Assembly (NCBI GenBank): GCA_947085765.1
Contig: CAMTXZ010000272.1
Location: 1-7,855, forward strand
Length of the DNA stretch: 7,855 bases
Direction of reading: 5' to 3'
Source: JAKFXL01 sp947085765
Lineage (GTDB): Bacteria > Pseudomonadota > Gammaproteobacteria > Tenderiales > Tenderiaceae
Position 1 is the first letter of the stretch. Every line of letters starts with the position of its first letter. The position numbers and the translations under genes are program-made. The notes beneath the pieces were generated by a model. It was given only the letters and a program-made list of their open reading frames with translations, ran no database searches and had not been told where the DNA came from. Positions 1 through 5,421 of this stretch are shown here, in pieces.

Positions 1-177
1 GCGACTGACTGCAACAAAGACCTCAAGTTGGCGTAGGGAAAATCTCATATCAAGATTACTGATCCTTTGTATAAATATAATTAGTTAAACAAATAGTCTA
101 TCCGCTATTAAGATGTCAGTAAATCAGACTCGCAAACAAAACAGTGTTCAGATGGTCGTACGGGAAGGGAGCTAGTA
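1..177. other. Leader upstream of etfB; possible tail of an upstream gene
   Basis: No complete gene is visible in these 177 bases. Frame 1 is open from the edge to a TAG at 34-36 and could be the last 11 codons of an upstream gene, but that is too short to judge. From about base 40 the DNA becomes AT-rich, as expected for a promoter region. A strong ribosome binding site, AAGGGAG at 165-171, sits 6 bases before the etfB ATG at 178 and fixes that start. Confidence 0.5.
56..81 (+). promoter_or_regulatory. Possible sigma-70 promoter for the etfBA-fpr operon
   Basis: A perfect -10 hexamer TATAAT lies at 76-81 in an AT-rich stretch about 100 bases before etfB. The best nearby -35-like hexamer, TTACTG at 56-61, is only 14 bases away, shorter than the usual 16-18, so the assignment rests mainly on the -10 box. 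No other gene start intervenes, so a transcript from here would carry etfB, etfA and fpr with a leader of about 90 bases. Confidence 0.28.
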
Positions 178-930
178 ATGAAAATAGTTGTTGCGGTAAA
201 ACGTGTCGTTGATCCTAACATCCATGTCCGGCCCAGGGCCGACGGCGCAGATGTTGATATCACCGGCGTAAAGATGGTGATAAACCCCTTTGATGAGATC
301 GCGGTGGAGGAGGCGTTACGCCTCAGAGAGTCGGGTATTGCCAGCGAAGTCGTCGCCGTCGCCGTTGGTACCACACAGAGCCAGGAGGTATTGCGTCATA
401 CCCTGGCAATGGGCGTGGACCGGGCGCTGTTGATAGAAACAGAAACAATGCCGCAGTCGCTGGCTACCGCCAAATTGCTGCGGGTCGTGGTGCAGCGCGA
501 GCAGCCACGCCTGGTTCTCATCGGCAAACAGGCCATCGACGACGATGCGGCGGAGGTTGGCCAGATGCTGGCGGCGCTGCTCAATGTCGGTCAAGGCACG
601 TTTGCATCAAAACTGGTGCTGACCAGTGAGCAGGTAGTGGTGACACGTGAGATAGAGGGTGGTCAGCAGCAGGTGTCGTTGCCGTTGCCCGCCGTGGTGA
701 CTACCGATCTGCGCCTTAACGAGCCGCGTTACGTCAAACTGCCCAACCTCATGATGGCCAAGAAAAAGCCCATCGAAGTGCTGAAAGCCGCCGACCTGGA
801 TGTTGATATCGCGCCACGATTAACATTGTTGCAGGTCGCGGAGCCTGCCGTGCGGGCGCCAGGTATTAAAGTTTCCAGTGTGCAGGAGCTGATCATAAAA
901 CTGCGTGAACAGACCAAGGTGGTGTCATGA
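178..930 (+). CDS. etfB: Electron transfer flavoprotein subunit beta
   Basis: This is the beta subunit of the soluble ETF heterodimer, which takes electrons from flavin dehydrogenases (for example acyl-CoA dehydrogenases) and usually passes them to ETF-quinone oxidoreductase. The 250-residue length is normal. Visible marks are an N-terminal strand with VKRVVDPN (residues 7-14), NPFDEIAVEEALRL (36-49), GKQAIDDD (116-123), the ETF-beta signature region VTREIEGG...LPAVVTT (155-176), and the partner-recognition loop LRLNEPRYVKLPN then AKKKPIE (178-200). In the family this subunit binds AMP, and the loop contacts dehydrogenase partners. The sequence matches the group I (housekeeping) type rather than bifurcating FixA types. 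The start at 178 has a strong Shine-Dalgarno (AAGGGAG, 6-base spacing). The TGA stop at 928-930 overlaps the etfA ATG at 927, so the subunits are probably made in coupled, near-equal amounts. Confidence 0.96.
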   Translation: MKIVVAVKRVVDPNIHVRPRADGADVDITGVKMVINPFDEIAVEEALRLRESGIASEVVAVAVGTTQSQEVLRHTLAMGVDRALLIETETMPQSLATAKLLRVVVQREQPRLVLIGKQAIDDDAAEVGQMLAALLNVGQGTFASKLVLTSEQVVVTREIEGGQQQVSLPLPAVVTTDLRLNEPRYVKLPNLMMAKKKPIEVLKAADLDVDIAPRLTLLQVAEPAVRAPGIKVSSVQELIIKLREQTKVVS

Positions 931-1859
931 CTATTCTCATTATTGCCGAACACGACCATCACCAACTCAAAGCGGCGACACGTTCGGTCATCACCGCGGC
1001 GCAGGCGTTTAAAGAGGATATCCATCTGCTTGTCGCTGGCCAGGGTGTCGAGGCGATAGCCAAGAGTGCTGCTGCGGTGCAGGGGGTAGCGCGGGTACTG
1101 GTCGTTGATGCTCCGGCCTACGCCCACCACCTGCCAGAGAATCTGGCGCCATTAGTGGCGGCCATTGCAGCGGATTACTCAGCAGTGCTGGCGGCTGCCA
1201 GTAGTTTTGGCAAGGATCTGCTGCCGCGTGTGGCGGCGCTGCTGGATGTGGCGATGATCTCGGAGGTGACACGCATTGTTGATCCCAATACCTTCGTGCG
1301 TCCCCTCTATGCCGGCAATCTTAACGCCACGTTACAGAGTGCGGAGCGGATCAAGCTGCTCACCGTACGGGTGAGCTCATTCGAAGCGGCGAGCGACGGC
1401 GGCAATGCGGCCATTGAGACGTTGCCAGCCACGGCTGATGCCGGGCTATCGAGCTGGATCAGCACCGAGGTTCAACCGCTCGACCGTCCTGAGCTGGCCA
1501 CAGCGCGAGTGGTGGTCAGCGGTGGCAGAGCGCTGGGCAGCGCCGAACAGTTTCAGCAGGTTCTGGCGCCACTGGCTGCCAGACTCAACGCCGCGCTTGG
1601 CGCCACCCGTGCTGCCGTTGATGCTGGTTACGCCCCCAATGACTGGCAGGTAGGGCAGACCGGCAGCGTGGTCGCACCGGAACTCTACATCGCCGTTGGC
1701 ATCTCCGGGGCGGTACAGCACATCGCCGGCATGAAGGAGAGCAAGGTGATCGTGGCCATCAATCATGATCCCGATGCGCCGATCTTCCAGTGGGCCGATT
1801 ATGGTTTGGTCGCAGATCTGTTTGATGCAGTGAAAGAGCTGGAGCAGGGCCTTCAGTAA
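927..1859 (+). CDS. etfA: Electron transfer flavoprotein subunit alpha
   Basis: This is the FAD-carrying alpha subunit of ETF, partner of the preceding etfB product. The 310 residues divide into an N-terminal alpha/beta domain (about 1-190) and the C-terminal FAD-binding domain (about 191-310). The latter shows VVSGGRALGS (196-205), GQTGSVVAPELY (243-254) and the ETF-alpha signature LYIAVGISGAVQHIAG...IVAIN (253-279), then NHDPDAPIFQWADYGLV (279-295), which in known structures lines the FAD site. The tail is typical of group I ETF. The start overlaps the etfB stop (ATGA), and AAGGTGG at 916-922 supplies a ribosome binding site. No dehydrogenase or ETF-quinone oxidoreductase gene lies in the window, so the physiological donor cannot be read from context. 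The next gene is a ferredoxin-NADP reductase 34 bases downstream. Confidence 0.96.
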   Translation: MTILIIAEHDHHQLKAATRSVITAAQAFKEDIHLLVAGQGVEAIAKSAAAVQGVARVLVVDAPAYAHHLPENLAPLVAAIAADYSAVLAAASSFGKDLLPRVAALLDVAMISEVTRIVDPNTFVRPLYAGNLNATLQSAERIKLLTVRVSSFEAASDGGNAAIETLPATADAGLSSWISTEVQPLDRPELATARVVVSGGRALGSAEQFQQVLAPLAARLNAALGATRAAVDAGYAPNDWQVGQTGSVVAPELYIAVGISGAVQHIAGMKESKVIVAINHDPDAPIFQWADYGLVADLFDAVKELEQGLQ

Positions 1860-1893
1860 ATCTGATTAAATATCAAAAATAAGAGAGTTACCC

Positions 1894-2664
1894 ATGTCTA
1901 CCTATGCAACTGAACATGTACTGAGCGTGCATCACTGGAACAGCACACTATTCTCCTTCACCACGACGCGCGATCCGGGGCTGCGCTTTCTCAATGGCCA
2001 GTTTGTCATGATCGGCCTGGAAGGGGAGGGGCGACCGCTGATGCGTGCCTACAGCATTGTTAGCGCCAACTATGAAGAGCATCTCGAATTCTTCAGCATT
2101 AAAGTCCCGGATGGCCCACTCACTTCGCGCTTGCAACACTTAAAGGTGGGCGATCCACTGCTGGTCAGCCGAAAACCGACCGGCACACTGGTGACCGATG
2201 ACCTGCTGCCGGGCAAGGTGCTCTACATGCTGAGCACAGGCACCGGGCTGGCACCGTTCATAAGCTTGATTAAAGATCCTGATGTTTATGAGAAGTATGA
2301 GAAGGTGGTGCTGGTGCATGGCGTGCGGAACGTGAATGAGCTGGCCTATGCCGACTTCATCATCAACGAACTGCCACAAAACGAATATTTTGGCGAAAGT
2401 GTGCGCGAAAAACTGATCTATTACCCCACCGTGACACGCGAGCCATTCCGTAATCAGGGGCGTCTCACCGATCTGATTGAGAGCGGCAAGTTGTTTGAAG
2501 ACATTGGACTGCCACCGCTCAATCCTGAGCATGACCGTGTGATGTTATGCGGTAGCAAGGTGATGCTAAAAGATACCAGCGCACTGTTGGAGCAACGCGG
2601 CTTTATTGCCTCCCATCGCATTGGCGAGCCTGGACACTATGTGATTGAACGTGCATTTATTTAA
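1894..2664 (+). CDS. fpr: Ferredoxin-NADP reductase, bacterial short type
   Basis: This soluble flavoprotein exchanges electrons between NADPH and ferredoxin or flavodoxin through FAD. The 256-residue length fits the bacterial FPR class, and the sequence resembles the Azotobacter/Pseudomonas subclass. Domain order is an FAD-binding beta barrel with FAD motif RAYS (51-54), preceded by NGQFVMIGLE (34-43) and followed by GPLTSRLQHL (74-83). The NADP-binding domain follows, with STGTGLAPF (114-122), VLVHGVR (139-145), NQGR (187-190) and MLCGS (217-221). The C-terminus ends IERAFI; Azotobacter-type enzymes usually carry a few extra residues after a similar AFV, so this tail is slightly short. The start at 1894 is supported by AAGAGAG at 1881-1887. 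The 34-base gap after etfA suggests cotranscription with etfBA, linking ETF chemistry to the NADPH/ferredoxin pool. That functional link is inference. Confidence 0.94.
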   Translation: MSTYATEHVLSVHHWNSTLFSFTTTRDPGLRFLNGQFVMIGLEGEGRPLMRAYSIVSANYEEHLEFFSIKVPDGPLTSRLQHLKVGDPLLVSRKPTGTLVTDDLLPGKVLYMLSTGTGLAPFISLIKDPDVYEKYEKVVLVHGVRNVNELAYADFIINELPQNEYFGESVREKLIYYPTVTREPFRNQGRLTDLIESGKLFEDIGLPPLNPEHDRVMLCGSKVMLKDTSALLEQRGFIASHRIGEPGHYVIERAFI

Positions 2665-2688
2665 AAATAGTGGACTAATAAATAATGA

Positions 2689-2865
2689 ATGACTGAAAAA
2701 ATCGCCCATTCCGGTGCCTGGAGTATCGCCATGATCATGATTGTTGTGGCTTCCTGGCTGCTTTATCGTTACCTCGCGCCGCAGAAGAAGCGACTCGCGA
2801 AATTAAATGGAGCCAGCCGCGCCTCCGGGTCCGCCAGGGCGAGCGGCGCAGGGGCCCACGAATGA
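2689..2865 (+). CDS. Small single-span membrane protein coupled to nhaA
   Basis: This 58-residue reading frame runs from ATG 2689 to TGA 2863-2865, and its stop overlaps the nhaA start (ATGA at 2862-2865). The product has a short polar N-terminus (MTEKIAHSGAW), one hydrophobic span at about residues 12-29, then a basic stretch (QKKRLAKL, 32-39). The tail is rich in Ala, Ser and Gly and encoded by very GC-rich DNA. The positive residues after the span predict an N-out/C-in orientation. The span with its SWLLYRYLAP edge faintly resembles the N-terminus of bacterial isoprenylcysteine-methyltransferase-like membrane proteins, so a truncated remnant is possible. The Shine-Dalgarno is poor, and an overlapping mini-ORF (ATG AAT GAC TGA, 2685-2696) sits at the start. 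I do not recognise a function. The best argument for a real gene is the overlap with nhaA. Confidence 0.5.
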   Translation: MTEKIAHSGAWSIAMIMIVVASWLLYRYLAPQKKRLAKLNGASRASGSARASGAGAHE

Positions 2866-4055
2866 CCTCCACGACGTGGTCGCGCTCACAGAAGGTGGCG
2901 GGCTTGACTACCCTGGCCGCCATGTTGTTGGCGTTACTCCTGGACAATTCGCCTGCGCGGGAGTGGTACGAGGTGGTCCATCACCTGCCCGTGATGGTGC
3001 AGGTGGGCACGTTTACCATCGACAAACCACTCATCCTCTGGATCAATGATGGACTGATGGTGTTTTTCTTTCTGCTCATTGCCCTGGAGCTGAAGCGCGA
3101 GATTCTGGAAGGACAATTGTCCACGGTAAAATCTATTGCCACCCCGGCTTTTGCCGCGCTGGGTGGCATGGTGGCGCCAGCGCTCATCTATATTTCGTTC
3201 AACATCGGCGACCCGGTGGCCATGCGCGGCTGGGCGATCCCCACAGCTACGGATACGGTACTGGCCTTGACGGTGCTAGTGCTGCTTGGCAGTCGGGTGC
3301 CAACTTCGCTCAAGGTGTTTCTGACGGCTCTGGCAATCTTCGACGATTTGGGGGCGATCCTGGTCATTACGCTGTTTTATACCGATCAGCTCGCCACGCT
3401 GTCTCTGGTGATGGCGGCCATCGGGATTGCAGCGTTGATCGCACTCAATGTTTTTAAGGTCACACGCACTGCTGCCTACGTCGTCGTCGGTGTATTCCTC
3501 TGGATCGCCGTGCTCAAGTCCGGCGTGCATGCGACGCTTGCCGGGGTCGCCATCGGCCTCGCGATTCCGATGAAGGTCACGCAAAATGGCCGCTCCTTCT
3601 CGCCGCTGCGCGAGACAGAACACCAACTCTACCCGTGGGTCGCGCTCGGTGTGGTGCCGGTATTTGCGTTTTTCAATTCCGGCATCGTGCTTTCCGCATC
3701 CACCGTCGACGCATTGGTGTCGCCCACTTCACTGGGCATCGTGCTAGGACTCCTGGTCGGCAAACAACTGGGGATATTTGGCGCTGTCTGGCTCGCGGTA
3801 CAGCTCGGCATGGCGAAGCTGCCGGAGGGAACCACCTGGGGGCATTTATACGGGGTGGCCCTGGTGGCAGGGATCGGCTTCACTATGAGCCTGTTCATCG
3901 CGGGCCTAGCATTTTCTGATCCAGAGGTATTTCGCAGTGCGCGGCTGAGTGTTGTAGTCGGCTCGCTACTTTCAGCCGTCAGTGGAGCGGCTGTATTGTG
4001 GTGGGTAGGGCGCTCAGCCCAAAGCGACAGAAGAGCAGTGGAACCGTTTCCATGA
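2862..4055 (+). CDS. nhaA: Na+/H+ antiporter NhaA
   Basis: This inner-membrane antiporter expels Na+ or Li+ in exchange for protons and supports pH and salt homeostasis. The length of 397 residues is close to the E. coli protein, with about twelve hydrophobic spans. Key residues are present: ATD with D131 (E. coli D133), FDDLG with D161-D162 (E. coli D163/D164, the ion-binding pair) and GKQLG with K301 (E. coli K300). Also conserved are WINDGLM (60-66), GWAIPTAT (123-130), LKSGVHATLAG (218-228), PEGTTWG (321-327) and GIGFTMSLFIA (337-347). Oddities against E. coli are TVLALTV after D131 instead of IAFALGV, Q instead of P after the lysine, and FFNSGI where FANAGV is usual. These suggest a divergent clade but not loss of function. 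Start 2862 overlaps the stop of the small upstream gene, and a weak CAGGGG at 2849-2854 may act as ribosome binding site. Confidence 0.94.
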   Translation: MTSTTWSRSQKVAGLTTLAAMLLALLLDNSPAREWYEVVHHLPVMVQVGTFTIDKPLILWINDGLMVFFFLLIALELKREILEGQLSTVKSIATPAFAALGGMVAPALIYISFNIGDPVAMRGWAIPTATDTVLALTVLVLLGSRVPTSLKVFLTALAIFDDLGAILVITLFYTDQLATLSLVMAAIGIAALIALNVFKVTRTAAYVVVGVFLWIAVLKSGVHATLAGVAIGLAIPMKVTQNGRSFSPLRETEHQLYPWVALGVVPVFAFFNSGIVLSASTVDALVSPTSLGIVLGLLVGKQLGIFGAVWLAVQLGMAKLPEGTTWGHLYGVALVAGIGFTMSLFIAGLAFSDPEVFRSARLSVVVGSLLSAVSGAAVLWWVGRSAQSDRRAVEPFP

Positions 4056-4069
4056 TGGCCGCGCCATCA
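4053..4069 (+). terminator. Short perfect hairpin at the nhaA stop codon
   Basis: TGATGGC and GCCATCA form a perfect 7-bp stem with a 3-base loop (CGC), beginning on the nhaA stop codon itself. No T-run follows (the next bases are CCCCAGCG), so it is not a textbook Rho-independent terminator. It may stabilise the mRNA 3' end or weakly attenuate transcription. A run of nine A at 4092-4100 lies a little downstream. On the minus strand this reads as a T9 run preceded by an imperfect hairpin, but no minus-strand gene is seen nearby. Confidence 0.25.
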
Positions 4070-4136
4070 CCCCAGCGTTATGGGGAGAGACAAAAAAAAA
4101 CAGGCGGCCTGATTCAAGGGATTACTCCGGCCTTGG

Positions 4137-4162
4137 GTTAAGCGCACTTTGTGCACTTTAAC
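4137..4162. promoter_or_regulatory. Inverted repeat upstream of the CBS-domain gene
   Basis: GTTAA-GCGCAC (4137-4147) and GTGCAC-T-TTAAC (4151-4162) form an inverted repeat around a TTT centre. Ten of eleven positions pair, with one mismatch and one bulged T. It ends 30 bases before the ATG of the CBS-domain gene and 15 before its ribosome binding site (GAGGA, 4178-4182). It could be an operator for a dimeric repressor or an mRNA leader hairpin. I do not recognise the motif as a named regulator's site. Confidence 0.35.
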
Positions 4163-4191
4163 GTGATGGAATTTTGTGAGGATGATTCTCC

Positions 4192-4824
4192 ATGACATTT
4201 ATCATTCAGGGATTAAATGGCAATGAGATCATGCCACTGGAAAAACTTTTCAAACCGACAGGAGTAACAGAAGTAACAGCAACGGCAGCGCTGCGGCCAA
4301 TCGATGAAAAAGAGCCGCATGATACTACTGGAAAACAGGGGCAGCAGGCTGCTGGCGAACAGGTCTACAAAACCATCAAAGAGTTGCCGCTGGTAGACGC
4401 CGTTCTGTTTGCTGAGCGTATTATGAACTCACCTGTGGTGACGTTGACAGGTGATATGACCATTGACGAAGTATTATCACTGCTCCAGAAAAGAGAGTTT
4501 CGTCATCTCCCCGTTGTCTCTCCTGAGGGTATGTTGGTGGGTATGGTTTCAGATAGGGACATCCTGCGCCATGTTGGCGGCATAACCGAAAACTACCAGC
4601 GCGATGTCCAACACAAGCTCAACGAACCTGTTGAGCGGCTGATGAAGACACCCGTCTTAACGGCAAGTCATGATACCGATGTGCGACAAATAGCCCGGCT
4701 TTTTGTCGCACAGCACGTTGGGGCGATGCCGATTGTCAGGGAAGGAGAGCTGGTGGGGATCATTACCCGTAGCGATATATTAAAAGCAGTCATGTCCAAC
4801 TTTATCCTGGAGCTGTGGGCATAA
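4192..4824 (+). CDS. Two-CBS-domain protein (probable nucleotide sensor)
   Basis: This is a 210-residue soluble protein with no visible signal peptide or membrane span. Residues 1-65 form a polar N-terminal region (IIQGLNGNEIMPLEKLF, then a charged, glutamine-rich linker) outside any known domain. A tandem CBS pair follows: CBS1 at about 76-128, opening AERIMNSPVVTL and closing VSDRDILRH, and CBS2 at about 147-205, opening VERLMKTPVLTA and closing ITRSDILKA. Both closing motifs keep the S/T-x-x-D form (S120-D123 and T192-D195), which in Bateman modules binds the ribose of adenine nucleotides, so AMP/ATP sensing is plausible. No effector domain is fused, suggesting action on another protein. 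The neighbour nhaA, 136 bases upstream, is a candidate target, but that is inference. The start at 4192 has GAGGA at 4178-4182; an internal ATG at residue 14 is less well supported. Confidence 0.85.
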   Translation: MTFIIQGLNGNEIMPLEKLFKPTGVTEVTATAALRPIDEKEPHDTTGKQGQQAAGEQVYKTIKELPLVDAVLFAERIMNSPVVTLTGDMTIDEVLSLLQKREFRHLPVVSPEGMLVGMVSDRDILRHVGGITENYQRDVQHKLNEPVERLMKTPVLTASHDTDVRQIARLFVAQHVGAMPIVREGELVGIITRSDILKAVMSNFILELWA

Positions 4825-5130
4825 TCACAAAAAATTTTCAAAGTGTGCAGAGGGGAATTGATACAGCTGCTGCCGGTCGATGCAACTATGTTTGCCAACG
4901 AACAGACAACATCTTTGGAGAGAGCAATACTCACCATTAGTCATGGGCCTTGTAAGCAGATGCGGCTGCTGCTTGATTTGACTACCGCAGGCTTAAAGGA
5001 AACTAATGTAGTGCTTTATTCCGTTGCATCGTTATACATCGGGCACTATGCTTATCCTCGACGAAGAGACAAAAAATTAAAAGTGTATGGCTGTGATGTT
5101 GTATTCAACCCTAAAGAAAGGAACATCTCG
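4825..5130. other. 306-base leader before the HMA gene; no convincing gene
   Basis: This interval is richer in A+T than its neighbours and holds no protein I recognise on either strand. One frame is open from a GTG at 4843 straight into the HMA gene and would add 96 residues to its N-terminus. That stretch has no Shine-Dalgarno before the GTG, no recognisable domain, and would place the metal-binding motif oddly deep in the protein. The HMA gene has its own good ribosome binding site at 5116-5123. I treat the interval as a long leader or promoter region, with a possible promoter at 4978-5009. Confidence 0.55.
4978..5009 (+). promoter_or_regulatory. Possible long-spacer promoter upstream of the HMA gene
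   Basis: TTGACT (4978-4983, five of six to the -35 consensus) and TAATGT (5004-5009, four of six to the -10) are separated by 20 bases. Spacers of 19-20 bases are the hallmark of promoters driven by MerR-family metal sensors such as CueR or ZntR, which would suit a metallochaperone gene 120 bases downstream. The spacer does not hold the strong central dyad such regulators need; only ACTAC (4981-4985) and GTAGT (5008-5012) match as outer arms. No merR-like gene is in the window. Confidence 0.22.
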
Positions 5131-5382
5131 ATGCAAACTGAAATTTTAAAAGTAACAGGCATGAGCTGCGGCGGCTGCACCAGCAACGTGACAAACGCGC
5201 TAAAAGCGGTGTCCGGGGTCAGTGGTGTAGAAGTATCACTCTCAGCCGGCGAGGCCACGGTGCAATACAACGAACAGTTGACCTCGCCCGAACAACTGCA
5301 ATCGGCCGTGAAAGAAGCCGGTTATGGTGTGCATGCTATCGGCACTGAACAGAAGACTCAAGGTAAAGGCTGTTGCTGTTAA
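5131..5382 (+). CDS. Heavy-metal-associated (HMA) domain protein, CopZ-like
   Basis: This is an 83-residue cytoplasmic protein made of one HMA domain. The metal site is GMSCGGC (residues 10-16), with C13 and C16 as the expected soft-metal ligands, typically for Cu(I). The ferredoxin-like fold pattern is complete: ILKVTG strand, NVTNALKAV helix, GVSGVEVSL strand, EATVQYN strand, PEQLQSAVKEAGY helix. Small proteins of this type act as copper chaperones or belong to mercury/copper resistance sets. The tail GTEQKTQGKGCCC adds three terminal cysteines (81-83), which is unusual and could give a second thiol site. The start at 5131 is chosen because GAAAGGAAC ends 7 bases before it and the domain begins at once; an upstream in-frame GTG at 4843 is rejected. 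No P-type ATPase lies in the window, so the metal and delivery partner are unknown. The next gene starts 39 bases downstream in the same frame. Confidence 0.88.
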   Translation: MQTEILKVTGMSCGGCTSNVTNALKAVSGVSGVEVSLSAGEATVQYNEQLTSPEQLQSAVKEAGYGVHAIGTEQKTQGKGCCC

Positions 5383-5421
5383 AGGTTTAATCGATCACGC
5401 GCACTTGATCAGGAAGCAGCC

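Noticed and set aside
729..1130. 133-codon minus-strand frame across the etfB/etfA junction
   Set aside because: It overlaps two clearly recognised genes and has no independent ribosome binding site or domain.
2140..2532. 130-codon open frame on the minus strand
   Set aside because: Complementary to fpr, whose protein is unmistakable; the product has no family features.
2807..3049. 80-codon plus-strand frame at the start of nhaA
   Set aside because: Out of frame with both the small membrane protein and nhaA; its Pro/Gly-rich product reflects the GC-rich block, and the NhaA frame is certain.
3635..3919. 94-codon plus-strand frame inside nhaA
   Set aside because: An Arg/His/Gly-rich shadow of the conserved NhaA C-terminal half.
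5393..5410. GATCA...TGATC repeat between the HMA and oxidoreductase genes
   Set aside because: Only five bases per arm with an 8-base gap and no T-run; too weak to call a terminator or operator.
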